Shown: positions 35,838-45,782, counted from the first letter of the stretch. The stretch is DNA of 48,210 nt from Pseudobdellovibrionaceae bacterium (GCA_002711925.1 PASJ01000081.1:1-48210); one strand, 5' to 3'. Translations and numbers: made by a program. The notes: generated from the sequence alone by a model not told the origin.

Positions 35838-36812
35838 TTATTTTTTATTAGTGATGATTTTTTCATAGATTGGTTCAAGACTTTCTGAAAAAAACTTCAT
35901 TTTAAGTTCATTCTTATCAACCTCTACTTCAATAAAACCATGAGAAGATTTTACAAAAATAGATTCTTTTTGATTTTGGTCAATCAAGCTTAGGTGACCG
36001 CCTCCAGCTCCAGAAGTAATCATTTCAATTTTACAATCTTTTATTTTTCTATGCTCTAAATGGTGACTGTGACCTGAAAACCAAATTAAAGGTTTAGAAC
36101 ACAAGATCTTTTTTAGTGTTTTTGCTATAAAAGTTTTACCTGAATAATTTCCTCTTTTTTTGCTTGCACTCGATAGGGGGTAGTGACTTAAGATAAAAGT
36201 CCACGGTAGCTTGTTATTTGAAAAAATTTGAGACAATAAGAAATTTACAGAGCAGCCGTTTTTAGTAAAGCAAATATCAGGAAAAATTGAATCAAATGCT
36301 ATAATTTTTAAAAGGGATGGATAGTTTAAAGAGTAGTAGCGGTTAGGCATGAACCAATTTTGACTCATTGCTGTGTAGCTGATTTGCGCTCCTGGGTTTT
36401 TCTTGTAATCGTGATTTCCGAGTGTTGGGTATATCTTCGCTTGTGAAAGACATTTTCTACCATAAGGAACTACTATTTTATTTTGCCACTGTAAGTCATC
36501 TACTGAGTCAACACCACTGTTATAGAAATTATCACCAAGCATAAGTATTCCATCTAACTTCTTTATTTTTTCGCACCTTCTTTCCATCCATTCTGATACT
36601 TTCAACTGATTTTTGTCACCTGTTCCCGTATCTCCTAAAACAAAAAACCTCAGCTTCTCACTTCTTTCGAGTTGGACGTTTATTTCAGCTACTCGTTCAT
36701 GAGGGGGATACGTTTGTTGTTTTACAAAAAAGTAAAATATGGGCGCTAATAAAAAAAGTAAGCTTGTTGATTTTAGAGGATTTTTTTTTATCAAGCGTTT
36801 AATTTTTTTCAT
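35838..36812 (-). CDS. Membrane-anchored purple-acid-phosphatase-like enzyme
   Basis: A calcineurin-type metallophosphoesterase resembling tartrate-resistant acid phosphatases. The metal motifs occur in order: FFVLGDTGTGDKNQ, MLGDNFYNSGV, TLGNHDYKKN, FILSHYPLS and FSGHSHHLEH. Before them is a basic stretch and a membrane helix (TSLLFLLAPIFYFFV), placing the catalytic domain in the periplasm. ATG 36812 (324 residues) is preferred; the longer frame to 36911 would run into argS by over 50 bases. It follows argS on the same strand, 44 bases away. It may release phosphate from organic esters; the substrate is unknown. Confidence 0.85.
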   Translation of the reverse strand: MKKIKRLIKKNPLKSTSLLFLLAPIFYFFVKQQTYPPHERVAEINVQLERSEKLRFFVLGDTGTGDKNQLKVSEWMERRCEKIKKLDGILMLGDNFYNSGVDSVDDLQWQNKIVVPYGRKCLSQAKIYPTLGNHDYKKNPGAQISYTAMSQNWFMPNRYYSLNYPSLLKIIAFDSIFPDICFTKNGCSVNFLLSQIFSNNKLPWTFILSHYPLSSASKKRGNYSGKTFIAKTLKKILCSKPLIWFSGHSHHLEHRKIKDCKIEMITSGAGGGHLSLIDQNQKESIFVKSSHGFIEVEVDKNELKMKFFSESLEPIYEKIITNKK

Positions 36813-36856
36813 AGTATAAGGATCTTTTCCTTTGAAAGGTAGGAGATTTTGTAAAT

Positions 36857-38647
36857 CTACATTTTTTCTGGTGGAGTGATACCTAAAAGATTTAAACCAT
36901 GATGAAGACAAACTGAAAATGTTTTGACAAGAGCCAGTCTGGCTGTTTTTTCTTTTTTCTCTCCAGCTTTTAGTATAGGTATATGAGCATAAAATTTATT
37001 GAACGTTTTACACATATTATAGAGGTGGTGTGCCAGAAAAGAGGGTTTATATACTTTTGAGGCTTGAAGAATAACTTCATTTAAATCATAAAAGTATCTT
37101 AATAATTCGTGTTCAACGGGATCATTAATGTAAAGGCCTAGCTTATCCAAGTCATTTTCGTGGCTCCAGTGTCCTTTTTCAAGAATGGACTGGCTTCTTG
37201 CGTAGCTGTACATCAAGTATGGTCCTGAATTACCCTCAAAGGATGTCCAAGCATCTGGATCAAAAATAATTTGTCTTTGTGGGTCTGTGCTTAACATCCC
37301 ATATTTTATTGATCCAACTGCTAGCTTATGGGCTGTATCTTTTAATTTTTCTTCGCTCCAAGTTTCTTTGTATTTATCTAAGCGTTGTTGGATTTTTTCT
37401 AGAAGAATATCCATTAAATCATTAAAGGTAAAGCTGTTACCTTTTCTTGATGACATTTTTCCTTCAGGACGAACAACATGCCCGTAACTAAGGTGGTAAC
37501 AGTCTTTAGCTTGCTTAAATCCCATGAGATTTAGTGCTTTAAATAATTGTTTAAAATGGAGTTCTTGTTCACTACCAACAACATAAATTGATTTACTAAT
37601 ATTATATTGTTCAAATTTTTTTCGGGCAAGAGCTAAGTCTTTCGTTATGTAGAGTGAGGTGCCATCTGATTTTCTAACCATAAAGTAACCAAGTTTGTCA
37701 CTGTCCATGTCGATTCCATAGGCACCATCGGATTCTTTGAAAAGTCCTTTCTTAATATATTCATCAACAATTTTTTGACTATCTTCTGTGAGTTCTGATT
37801 CATAAAAAAAGTGATCAAAAGATATATCGAGCCAGTCATAAATTCGATTAAAGTCGGTGAGGCAATGTTTGCGTGTTTCTTGCCACAGCTGATAATCATC
37901 TCCAGACTTTTTTTCTAAATTATTGAGGATAGAAGAAATTTCCTTTGTAAATTTTTCTTTATCAGTAGCATTGGCTTCGTTTAAAATTTCATTTGCTTCA
38001 ACATACTTTTTTCCACACCACCTAACATAATTTTCTTTTGGTGGGTTTTCATTCTTCTTTTTTATTTGCCACAAACATTTAGCAACGTGGGTGCCTTCAT
38101 CACCTATATAGTTAACTGGGGTAACTTTATACCCAACATGTTTTAGAAGACGAGAGATTGAGTCTCCAAGACAAACATTTCTGCCGTGGCCCACATGAAA
38201 TTCTTTATGGGTATTTGGTTGAGAGAACTCGATCATAATAGATGTTTCAAAGTTGTTTTGGTTTTCCCTGAATTCTTTTGCTAAACTTTTTTCTAGGATC
38301 TTAGAAAAAACATGTTCGGCTAAATATGCTTTGTCGGTATGAAAATTTAAAAATGCTCCTAAAACCTTACAGCTAGAAAGCCATGAATCTTTATTTTCTT
38401 TGTCGATAAGATCTTTCAAACTATTGGCTATGAGATTCGGATTTTTTCTTAAAATTTTTGCAAACGAAAAACAAGGAAAAGCATAATCACCCATTTTTGC
38501 TTCAGGTGGCTTTTCTATAATGGTATAAAGCTCCTTTGGGCTTGGTATTATTGAACTTTCTGGTTTGTCTACTTTGCATAACGCTTTGTAGATTGCAGCA
38601 GATATTGCTTCTTTTGCTGGATCAATGAGGATTAGATTTTTTTCCAT
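36857..38647 (-). CDS. argS: Arginyl-tRNA synthetase
   Basis: Charges tRNA-Arg. The 596-residue enzyme shows the N-terminal Add-1-type tRNA-binding domain, the HIGH-type motif FSQPNTHKEFHVGHGRN, the KMSKS-type motif GKMSSRKGNSFTF, and the DALR anticodon-binding C-terminus ending in the typical methionine (LLGITPPEKM). It begins the minus-strand pair with the phosphatase gene. The upstream region (38648-38794) is shared with the divergent comM gene. Confidence 0.97.
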   Translation of the reverse strand: MEKNLILIDPAKEAISAAIYKALCKVDKPESSIIPSPKELYTIIEKPPEAKMGDYAFPCFSFAKILRKNPNLIANSLKDLIDKENKDSWLSSCKVLGAFLNFHTDKAYLAEHVFSKILEKSLAKEFRENQNNFETSIMIEFSQPNTHKEFHVGHGRNVCLGDSISRLLKHVGYKVTPVNYIGDEGTHVAKCLWQIKKKNENPPKENYVRWCGKKYVEANEILNEANATDKEKFTKEISSILNNLEKKSGDDYQLWQETRKHCLTDFNRIYDWLDISFDHFFYESELTEDSQKIVDEYIKKGLFKESDGAYGIDMDSDKLGYFMVRKSDGTSLYITKDLALARKKFEQYNISKSIYVVGSEQELHFKQLFKALNLMGFKQAKDCYHLSYGHVVRPEGKMSSRKGNSFTFNDLMDILLEKIQQRLDKYKETWSEEKLKDTAHKLAVGSIKYGMLSTDPQRQIIFDPDAWTSFEGNSGPYLMYSYARSQSILEKGHWSHENDLDKLGLYINDPVEHELLRYFYDLNEVILQASKVYKPSFLAHHLYNMCKTFNKFYAHIPILKAGEKKEKTARLALVKTFSVCLHHGLNLLGITPPEKM

Positions 38648-38827
38648 ATTTTTCTTGGCTTTCTTCTTAATTATATCTTCGGTGTGATTTTTTCACATTT
38701 TTTTTAAGGGTTTAAGCTTTTCTTTAAACTTTGCATTATGCTTTATCATTTGCTGGCATGAAAGTCATTATACATCTTTAGTTTCGATACTCTAGTGTTC
38801 AAATTTTATCAAGGGAATCGTTTAAAT

Positions 38828-40441
38828 ATGTCAATTCAGATAAAAACAGCTCATATGGAAGCAACCGACTGCTCTTTGATTACTGTAGAAGCTTGTATGA
38901 TGAGAGGATTCAGCGGTTTGCAGCTTATAGGCAGTCATACCGACGTGTGTAAAAGTGGCCTTGAACGAGCAAAAGCAGCTCTTGAAGCAATAGGTTTTAA
39001 ACTGCCCCAAAGAAAAGTTGTTCTTAGTATGATGCCTGCAGAACTTAGAAAAGATGGTTCTCAGTTTGATCTTGCTTTTGCTCTTTGTGTGGCTTGTCTT
39101 TCTAATACACAGTTGAAGCAGGAGAAGCTGGGATCATGGCTTTTTCTTGCTGAGTTAAGCCTTAATGGAGAACTTAGGCCTGTCAAAGGAGCTATCTCTT
39201 CAGCATTACTTGCTATGTCAAATGGTCTAGAGGGCCTTGTCGTTTCCCATAAAAACCTTGATGAAATCACGGCTTTATTGAATTTACGTCAAGATGGTCC
39301 GTTAACTCTAAAAGTATTAGCTTTTAAGCACTTAAAAGACATCATAGCTTGGCTTCAAGAGGAGGCTTCTGCCAAATTGCCACTGACCATTAGTGACAAT
39401 CGAGAAAAAGCTTCAGGTACCTTCGAGCTTAAACCAAACTTTGATGATATGATTTTATCTGAAACTATGAATAAAATAGCACTCGTTATAGCTTGTGGGA
39501 GGCACAGTCTTTTTTTGTATGGTAGCCCGGGAAGTGGAAAATCAATGTTTTGTTCACGTCTTCCAAGTATTATGCCTAAAATGGTAGCTGAAGACCATAT
39601 TGAAAGTCTTCGTATTCACAGTGCTTTTCAGGCAAATGTTTGTCATAAGTTAATGATTGGTTCTCCGCCTTTAAGAGCTCCTCACCATCAAGCAAGTTCA
39701 GCAGCTGTGCTTGGAGTTCCAGAATGTCCAGGCGAAGTTTCTTTAGCTCACGGGGGAATATTATTTCTTGATGAATTACCGGAGTTTAGGCGGGACTTGC
39801 TAGAAGCTTTACGTGAGCCTCTTCAGGTCTCATACGTTACAGTGTCTAGAGCCAGGCGTAAAGTCACTTGGAAAAGTCGCTTTGTATTACTTGGAGCTTC
39901 AAATAATTGTCCCTGTGGTTGGTTTGGCAGTGTGCGGCGAAGATGCATTTGTCCAACCTCTAAGGTCCTAAACTATAAAAGAAAAATATCGGGTCCAATC
40001 ATTGATCGGATAGATATTCATATAAATATGGAAGAGTTTATGGTAGATAGATCAAGTTTATTTGTTCGTTCGAGTTCTATGAATTCAAAAAATGATGAGA
40101 AAACTCAAACGCAAAAATTGCGAAACGATGTTGAACTAGCTCTAGCGTTTTCGAACAAGCGAAATGAGCACCTCCAAGTCGATTATAATTGTTCATTAGG
40201 TTCCGAGCAGCTTCATGAAGCTTCTCAACTGAGTAGCCAAAGCTTTCAAAGAATGATTTCAGCTTTCGGCTTAACAAGTATTAGTAATCGAGGGATTGCT
40301 AAAGCTTTAAAGGTTGCAAGAACTTTAGCTGATTTAGATCAGTCAAAAGTTATACAAGAGCAACATTTTCGTCTAGCTCTATCTTGGTCACATGAGTCAT
40401 GTGCTAAGGAAAGAGGAGATGAAGCATACGGCCTTATTTAA
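38828..40441 (+). CDS. comM: ComM/YifB Mg-chelatase-like AAA+ ATPase
   Basis: A hexameric AAA+ helicase-type protein that promotes branch migration during integration of transforming DNA in naturally competent bacteria. The order is an N-terminal LonC-like domain (VEACMMRGFSGLQLIGSHT), then Walker A GSPGSGKS (residues 232-239), the sensor/Walker B region AHGGILFLDELPEF, a zinc-type Cys cluster NNCPCGWFGSVRRRCICP, and a C-terminal helical domain. ATG 38828 (537 residues) matches the family; an in-frame GTG at 38795 is the longer alternative. Its end overlaps or touches the MFS transporter gene, so they are probably cotranscribed. Confidence 0.94.
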   Translation: MSIQIKTAHMEATDCSLITVEACMMRGFSGLQLIGSHTDVCKSGLERAKAALEAIGFKLPQRKVVLSMMPAELRKDGSQFDLAFALCVACLSNTQLKQEKLGSWLFLAELSLNGELRPVKGAISSALLAMSNGLEGLVVSHKNLDEITALLNLRQDGPLTLKVLAFKHLKDIIAWLQEEASAKLPLTISDNREKASGTFELKPNFDDMILSETMNKIALVIACGRHSLFLYGSPGSGKSMFCSRLPSIMPKMVAEDHIESLRIHSAFQANVCHKLMIGSPPLRAPHHQASSAAVLGVPECPGEVSLAHGGILFLDELPEFRRDLLEALREPLQVSYVTVSRARRKVTWKSRFVLLGASNNCPCGWFGSVRRRCICPTSKVLNYKRKISGPIIDRIDIHINMEEFMVDRSSLFVRSSSMNSKNDEKTQTQKLRNDVELALAFSNKRNEHLQVDYNCSLGSEQLHEASQLSSQSFQRMISAFGLTSISNRGIAKALKVARTLADLDQSKVIQEQHFRLALSWSHESCAKERGDEAYGLI

Positions 40442-41672
40442 AAACCAGAGAAACAGGAAGCACATGACCGAAAACATCCTAACAAAACAGCAGAGAAAGG
40501 CCCTTTGGATAATTTCGTTGATGAGTTTTTGTTGGTCCACTTCGAGTTTGATGGTTTTTTCCATCTTGCCTACTTACATGTCTGAAAAACTTGGTATTAC
40601 ACATACTGGAATTGGGTGGATCGAAGGTCTTGCTGTCGCAGCTGCTTTTGTCACAAAGGTTTTGTCAGGTATTGGCAGCGATTTAATAAAAAAAAGAAGC
40701 CCTTTTATTCTTTGGGGGAGTATTTTTAGTGTTTTAAGTAAGCCAATTTTTGCTCTATCAAGCGGATTATTTACTATTTTTTTAGCTCGATTTATCGATC
40801 GTTTAAGCAAAGGAGTTCGTTCTGCACCAACAGACGCATATATCGCTGATGTCTCTTCTCAAGCTTACTATGGACGAGCTTATGGTTTGAGGCAGTGTTT
40901 GTATACCGGGGGTGCTGCTTTTGGTGCATTGATTGCAATGCTCATTTTATCATTTCAAGGTGAACATTATAAGATGATATTTTTTCTTGCAATGATACCA
41001 GGATGCTTCTCTGTAGTTTTAGCACTATTTTTAAAAGAGAAAAAAAAATTTTTTAATTCTAAAAAGACCTTTCTTCTTCGCAAAAGTCATATACAGCAAC
41101 TTCCCTTTTCTTATTGGTTTTTTCTCGTTTTTGTTTCCATTTTAATGTTGGCTCGTTTCAGTGAAGCTTTTCTAATTTTAAAAGCAAAAGAAATTGGTTT
41201 TTCTTTGCCCATGTTACCTCTTGTTATTATCGTTATGGATCTTGCCCATGCATTTGTTACGATCCCTGCGGGAAGATTAGTTGACAAATGTTCTGCCAAA
41301 TGGGTTCTTCTTTTTGGGGTGGGAGTTTTTGCTTTTACTCATTACTATATTTCAACTATTGATAAAATTAATCAAATGTTTATCGGCCTAGTATTTGTTG
41401 GAGTCCATATGGGTATTACCCAAGGGGCTATAAAAACGATTATTGCTGAAAAGACACCTAAGTCTATTAGAGGCTCAGCCTTTGCTATATTTCATCTTGT
41501 TTGTGGTTTTTTTGTCTTGATGGGTAATGCGATTGCCGGAGCGTTGTCTGATGTTTGGGGTTTAGCTTTTACTTTTAAAGGTGGTTACACTTTTACATTG
41601 CTAGCTTTTCTTGTCTTGTTTTCACTGATTTGTTGGGAAAAAATTTCCTCTACAAGTTCAGTTTCATTGTAG
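40419..41672 (+). CDS. MFS transporter
   Basis: A major-facilitator carrier with about twelve helices. Recognisable motifs are the loop DRLSKGVRSAPTDAYIADVS, seen in MFS proteins of the family with GRGIRT-like loops, and GRLVDKCSAKWVLLFG in the second half. The substrate is unknown. Two starts fit: ATG 40419, with AAGGA eight bases upstream and a 23-base overlap of comM, or ATG 40464 (MTENILTKQQRKALW), with GGAAG just before it. The frame itself reaches to 40392. Confidence 0.85.
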   Translation: MKHTALFKNQRNRKHMTENILTKQQRKALWIISLMSFCWSTSSLMVFSILPTYMSEKLGITHTGIGWIEGLAVAAAFVTKVLSGIGSDLIKKRSPFILWGSIFSVLSKPIFALSSGLFTIFLARFIDRLSKGVRSAPTDAYIADVSSQAYYGRAYGLRQCLYTGGAAFGALIAMLILSFQGEHYKMIFFLAMIPGCFSVVLALFLKEKKKFFNSKKTFLLRKSHIQQLPFSYWFFLVFVSILMLARFSEAFLILKAKEIGFSLPMLPLVIIVMDLAHAFVTIPAGRLVDKCSAKWVLLFGVGVFAFTHYYISTIDKINQMFIGLVFVGVHMGITQGAIKTIIAEKTPKSIRGSAFAIFHLVCGFFVLMGNAIAGALSDVWGLAFTFKGGYTFTLLAFLVLFSLICWEKISSTSSVSL

Positions 41673-41764
41673 TTTCTTATGTTTTCTTTTTATGCGTTTT
41701 TGGCAGCTTTCCTTTAAAAATCAAATAAAAATAAGTGCTTAATATTTTTTTTCTTTATAACGGC

Positions 41765-41791
41765 TAAAGTAAAAACGAGTAATACCGATAT
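41765..41791 (+). promoter_or_regulatory. Sigma-28 (FliA)-like promoter for the type IV pilin
   Basis: TAAAGTAA at 41765-41772, an 11-base spacer, then ACCGATAT at 41784-41791. Against TAAAGTTT-N11-GCCGATAA this is 12 of 16 with exact spacing. A leader of about 45 bases would carry the ribosome-binding site GGACGGGAG before ATG 41842. Confidence 0.6.
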
Positions 41792-41841
41792 TCTTTTGTA
41801 TTCTTTTTTTTCTATAAAAATGTAGGACGGGAGACAAAGTC

Positions 41842-42315
41842 ATGAAAATAAATAAGAAAAATATAAAAGGCTTTAGCTTAGTGGAGCTGATGGTTGTTAT
41901 CGCAATTATCGGGATTTTATCATCTTTAGCTATTCCTAGGTTTAGAGTTTTTCAAGCAAAAGCAAGACAAACAGAAGCAAAAACAAACCTTTCATATATT
42001 TATACTCTTGAAACTAGCTATCAAGGTGATTATGACACTTATGCAGATATGGCGCCTCATGGTTATCAAGGAGGGTCTTGTAGTAATACGTGCGAGGCTA
42101 ATGAACTTGGCTTCATGCTTCAACCTTGTAGTAGTAAGTCAAGATATTGTTACGAGGTTAATGGTGCTGCAGCAACGACTTTTACGGCAACAGCCACCTC
42201 TGGTGATTCTGACGCTAATACCGTTAACCCCGGTTGTCCTGCGGATATTTGGACAATAACTGAAGAAAGAATTCTTGGTGCGACTTTTGACTCTGTTCGT
42301 TCGTGTAATCAATAG
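41842..42315 (+). CDS. pilA: Type IV pilin-like protein (PilA-like)
   Basis: A prepilin of 157 residues. The leader (10 residues, basic) ends in the cleavage site G/FSLVELMVVIAIIGILSSLA, with the conserved Glu at mature position 5 (Glu15 of the precursor), and continues to IPRFRVFQAKARQTEA, the usual N-terminal helix. The globular part has Cys residues in a CSNTCEAN segment, PCSSKSRYC, NPGC and SC near the end, so several disulfides are possible. Major pilin is more likely than a type II pseudopilin because of length and isolation, but the two are close. A GGACGGGAG site precedes ATG 41842. No pilus-assembly gene is adjacent. Confidence 0.88.
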   Translation: MKINKKNIKGFSLVELMVVIAIIGILSSLAIPRFRVFQAKARQTEAKTNLSYIYTLETSYQGDYDTYADMAPHGYQGGSCSNTCEANELGFMLQPCSSKSRYCYEVNGAAATTFTATATSGDSDANTVNPGCPADIWTITEERILGATFDSVRSCNQ

Positions 42316-42486
42316 TTTGAAAGTTTTTAAAAACCACTTTTCTAGTCTTCTACACGCTTTAATAAATAGTTCTGGAAATTAAGGCGGACATCATTTTTTA
42401 TCTATTTTATTTTCTCCCTTATAAAAAAAGTAGTAAGTTAATTTTGAATTATTTTTTATGTGTAACTACACGAGGGAGGAAAGCTG

Positions 42487-43527
42487 ATGTCTTTGATACC
42501 TATGAGATGTCTTTTAGACCATGCCGCTGAAAATGCTTACGGTGTGGGAGCTTTTAATGTCAATAATATGGAACAAATTCAGGCTATAATGGAAGCGGCA
42601 AAAGAAACGGATAGTCCCGTTATTATTCAAGCCTCAAGAGGTGCAAGAAAGTACTCTCAAGATGCTTATTTACGTCACTTAATGTTAGCTGCCGTTGAAC
42701 TGTACCCAGATATTCCCGTTGTTATGCATCAAGACCATGGAAATAGTCCACAAACTTGTTTGTCAGCTATAGAACAAAACTTTACATCAGTTATGATGGA
42801 TGGTTCTTTGCTTGAGGATGCAAAAACTCCAAGTGATTTTGAATATAATTGCCGCGTTACGAAAAAAGTTGTGGATGCAGCTCACGCTAAAGGGGTCTCT
42901 GTTGAAGGGGAACTTGGTTGTTTAGGTTCACTAGAAACAGGTACTGGTGATAAAGAAGATGGCCATGGCTTTGAAGGTCAGCTAGATAAAGAGCAGCTCT
43001 TGACAGATCCAGATCAAGCTAAAGAATTTGTTGAACATACGAATGTTGACGCTTTAGCTGTGGCGGTTGGAACGAGCCACGGAGCTTATAAATTTTCTAG
43101 AAAACCAGACAAAGAAATTTTAGCTATGGATCGTATAGAGGCTATCCACAAAAAATGTCCGAACACACATCTTGTTATGCACGGATCATCTTCTGTTCCT
43201 CAAGATTTGCAAGATATAATTAATAAATATGGCGGAAAAATAAAGCAAACCTACGGAGTCCCTGTTGAGGAAATTCAAAGAGGAATTAAATGTGGGGTAC
43301 GAAAAATTAATGTTGATACAGATAACCGTCTAGCTATTACGGGTTCTATTCGTAAAATGCTTCATGAGGGCCCTGAACAGTTTGATCCTCGCTACTACAT
43401 GAAACCAGCAAGAGAAGCTATGAAAGAAGTTGTTAAAGCTCGTATGATATCTTTTGGTCAGGCTGGTCAAGCTTCTCACATAAGGCAAGTGAGTCTAGCT
43501 GAAATGGCAAAAAAATATTTTTTATAA
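42487..43527 (+). CDS. fbaA: Fructose-bisphosphate aldolase, class II, Calvin-cycle type
   Basis: A zinc-dependent aldolase that splits fructose 1,6-bisphosphate in glycolysis and rebuilds it in gluconeogenesis. The 346-residue enzyme carries [14 protein letters not shown] (zinc/base), [40 protein letters not shown] (zinc His) and [10 protein letters not shown] with [14 protein letters not shown] (phosphate site). These match the Calvin-type subfamily, also used in heterotrophs, so CO2 fixation should not be inferred. A strong GGGAGGAAAG precedes the ATG. It follows the pilin by 171 bases. Confidence 0.96.
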   Translation: MSLIPMRCLLDHAAENAYGVGAFNVNNMEQIQAIMEAAKETDSPVIIQASRGARKYSQDAYLRHLMLAAVELYPDIPVVMHQDHGNSPQTCLSAIEQNFTSVMMDGSLLEDAKTPSDFEYNCRVTKKVVDAAHAKGVSVEGELGCLGSLETGTGDKEDGHGFEGQLDKEQLLTDPDQAKEFVEHTNVDALAVAVGTSHGAYKFSRKPDKEILAMDRIEAIHKKCPNTHLVMHGSSSVPQDLQDIINKYGGKIKQTYGVPVEEIQRGIKCGVRKINVDTDNRLAITGSIRKMLHEGPEQFDPRYYMKPAREAMKEVVKARMISFGQAGQASHIRQVSLAEMAKKYFL

Positions 43528-43630
43528 TAATCTTTTTTCGTTTCATAATACTATAAATCCATTTTTCCCAATACGTTTGATTTATTAAGGCTTGAACTTA
43601 TAGTTTTCAGTACTTTTTTCCTTTAATTTC

Positions 43631-44911
43631 TTACTTTTTCTTGAAGATTGTTAATGTTTCTAAGTGGTAGGTTTGTGGAAAAAAGTCAAATCCATAAACC
43701 TGATCTATATCATAATGAGTTTTAAGAGTTTTTATATCTCTAGCTAAAGTTGCCGGGTCGCAACTGACATAAAATAAGTATTTAGGAGCAATTTTTAGTA
43801 AAGGTAAAAGATCTTCTTTGATGCCTTTTCTTGGTGGATCAAGAATAATAGCATCGAAAATTTGACACTTTTCAATCTCTTTTTCAAGGTACTTTTTAAC
43901 ATTTACGGCCTTATACGAGATATTTTTCAGCCTATTTTTTTTGACATTGAAATTTGCAATATCTACAGATTTCTTGTTAACTTCAAGTCCCACAACGAAC
44001 TTACAAAAATTTGATAAAGCAAGAGATAAGTTCCCTGAGCCACAGTATAAGTCAAGTACACTCGTAACTTTTAAGTCGAGTATTTTTGTTTTGATAATTG
44101 TTCGTAACTCATGGTTAAGACCTGTATTTATCTGCTCGAATGCTGCAGGGTGTGTGTGATAATTTATTTGACTTTGCTTGTCTTGAATGGCTAAGGGGAC
44201 TTCATTGAGTTCTTTTGGTGTCCCTGCCCACAAGACATTCTTATTTTGTTTGATAAGAGATAGAAATTTTTTTTCCAGTTCTTTTATTTCAACAGCATGT
44301 AGTGTAACGAAAAGATTTTGTTTCTTTTCGTACGGAAGGTCCCTGATTTCAAGTCTGAATTTTCCTTCTTTTCCTTTTATTTTTTGTGAGTAAAGAAAAT
44401 CGATAAAATCATTTATGTTATCACTTGCTAAACTACAGTGTCGCGTGTGGATTTGAGTCCTTGTGTTTTTTTTAAAAAAGCCAAGGTGTATCTGACCTTT
44501 TACATCTATTTGTCCACGTAGTGTAACTTTGTTACGATAGTTTAGAGTTTTTGGTGATTTAATAAGTTTAAAGTTCGATGGCAGTGGGTGTTTTGCAATT
44601 TTTTTAAAGATGTCTTCAAGGACTGATTTTTTTAACTCAGTTTGGAAATTATAATCGACCCCTAACCATTGGCATCCTCCGCAGTCGTTATATATCGTAC
44701 ATTTTGCTTTTTCTCGTTTTGGGTTGTTTGAAGGAATTTCTAAAAGTTTTGCTTCTAGCCATTTGGGACTTTCTTTTATAATTTCAACATTTGCTTCATC
44801 TCCTGGTATGGCATTGGAAACAAAGACAATTTTATCTTGATGATAGGATATTCCTTTACCACCATTGGCTATAGAAGATATTTTAACTTTGACTTGGTTC
44901 TTTATATTCAT
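43631..44911 (-). CDS. rlmD: 23S rRNA (uracil-C5)-methyltransferase, RlmD/TrmA family
   Basis: An AdoMet-dependent RNA uridine methyltransferase, 426 residues. It has an N-terminal TRAM domain (VKVKISSIANGGKGISY), the iron-sulfur cysteine set CTIYNDCGGCQW plus a later CSLAS, the Rossmann motif LDLYCGSGNLSLAL, and the catalytic region ILDPPRKG with VSCDPATLARD (catalytic Cys). RlmD (U1939) and the RlmCD dual enzyme are both possible. It stands alone on the minus strand, converging with the aldolase gene. Confidence 0.9.
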   Translation of the reverse strand: MNIKNQVKVKISSIANGGKGISYHQDKIVFVSNAIPGDEANVEIIKESPKWLEAKLLEIPSNNPKREKAKCTIYNDCGGCQWLGVDYNFQTELKKSVLEDIFKKIAKHPLPSNFKLIKSPKTLNYRNKVTLRGQIDVKGQIHLGFFKKNTRTQIHTRHCSLASDNINDFIDFLYSQKIKGKEGKFRLEIRDLPYEKKQNLFVTLHAVEIKELEKKFLSLIKQNKNVLWAGTPKELNEVPLAIQDKQSQINYHTHPAAFEQINTGLNHELRTIIKTKILDLKVTSVLDLYCGSGNLSLALSNFCKFVVGLEVNKKSVDIANFNVKKNRLKNISYKAVNVKKYLEKEIEKCQIFDAIILDPPRKGIKEDLLPLLKIAPKYLFYVSCDPATLARDIKTLKTHYDIDQVYGFDFFPQTYHLETLTIFKKK

Positions 44912-45026
44912 AAGTATAAGGGGATCTTTTTTTGTCGATTAGTCTATTTTGATCTTTGAAATATAGTACCACTTTCGGTTAAAATCAAGGGTAAAGTCAT
45001 TTTATATTTTACTGTTTTTTTGGGGT

Positions 45027-45782
45027 TTACTTTTTGTATTCAAGTGAAGCCCGGATACTTTCTTTATGTGAGATCTTGCTGGCTTCAACAATATCGAGAC
45101 ATAGTAGGGTGTGCTCTTTCGTTGGCTCTGATGAGCTGTTTGGTGCTTTAAGTAGAAAATATTTATCAATATTCTCTAAGTCATTCTCATCTGCAAGAAG
45201 TGTCTGATAGATTTTCTCGTTACTTTGCCATACAAGAATTCTTTTTTTTAGCTGTATAATCCAAGCTTGGAGTTCATTTCGCTCACTAACACTCAAGTAG
45301 ATGTTGGTATGGTCTAGTCCTGAGTAGCGATGAGTAGTACCTGATCTTATTAAAGAGCTATCATAGTCAATTTCAACCAAGGATTTTCCGATTTTGATCG
45401 GTAAGGTCAGCCTGACAAATAAAGTATTAATTTCATGATCTTTTTCGGTTAGCTCAAAACCGACGTTTTTGTCTTTCTTCCACTTAACACAGGCTTTGAA
45501 CGTATATTGTTCTCCTAAATATCTAATTTTACATAAGTAAACATCTTCTGGCTTCAGTTCGCCGAAGGCTCTTTCTGAGACTTTTGCATTAAACCCATTT
45601 TTTGAAACATCATTGACTGAAAATATCTCTTCCTTGCTTCGAAATGTCATATGTTTTTCTTGTACGTTATGACGCTCTTCTCTTCGACGATCTTCTTTTT
45701 CAATTGGGGGAGGTAAAGGGTGAGGTTTTTCATCTTTTTGTGATGACGAATTTATAAGGTTTATTAAGTGTAATTTCATCAT
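45027..45782 (-). CDS. PilZ-domain protein, candidate c-di-GMP receptor
   Basis: The 251-residue protein has the c-di-GMP-binding elements of PilZ: DRRREERHNV (RxxxR) and then DVSKNGFNAKV (D/NxSxxG), followed by YLCKIRYLGEQYTFKACVKW and NVGFELTEKD, which complete the barrel (about 35-130). The C-terminal half has no recognised domain but contains a helical stretch, LQAWIIQLKKRILVWQ. The start is ATG 45782 or ATG 45779; an upstream TTG at 45797 is less likely. It diverges from the UbiB-like gene, with a palindrome between them. Likely regulates motility or surface functions (inference). Confidence 0.85.
   Translation of the reverse strand: MMKLHLINLINSSSQKDEKPHPLPPPIEKEDRRREERHNVQEKHMTFRSKEEIFSVNDVSKNGFNAKVSERAFGELKPEDVYLCKIRYLGEQYTFKACVKWKKDKNVGFELTEKDHEINTLFVRLTLPIKIGKSLVEIDYDSSLIRSGTTHRYSGLDHTNIYLSVSERNELQAWIIQLKKRILVWQSNEKIYQTLLADENDLENIDKYFLLKAPNSSSEPTKEHTLLCLDIVEASKISHKESIRASLEYKK

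Noticed and set aside
36813-36911. Extended N-terminus of the acid-phosphatase-like gene
   Set aside because: The longer frame overlaps argS by 55 bases and puts polar residues before the membrane helix; ATG 36812 gives a normal anchored protein.
41700-41720. Sigma-54 promoter before the pilin (TTGGCAGC)
   Set aside because: TGGCA is present but no GC doublet follows at the needed distance for a -12 element; the sigma-28-type site fits much better.
42487-43527. CO2 fixation inferred from the Calvin-type aldolase
   Set aside because: This aldolase subfamily is common in heterotrophs, and no RuBisCO or phosphoribulokinase gene is present.
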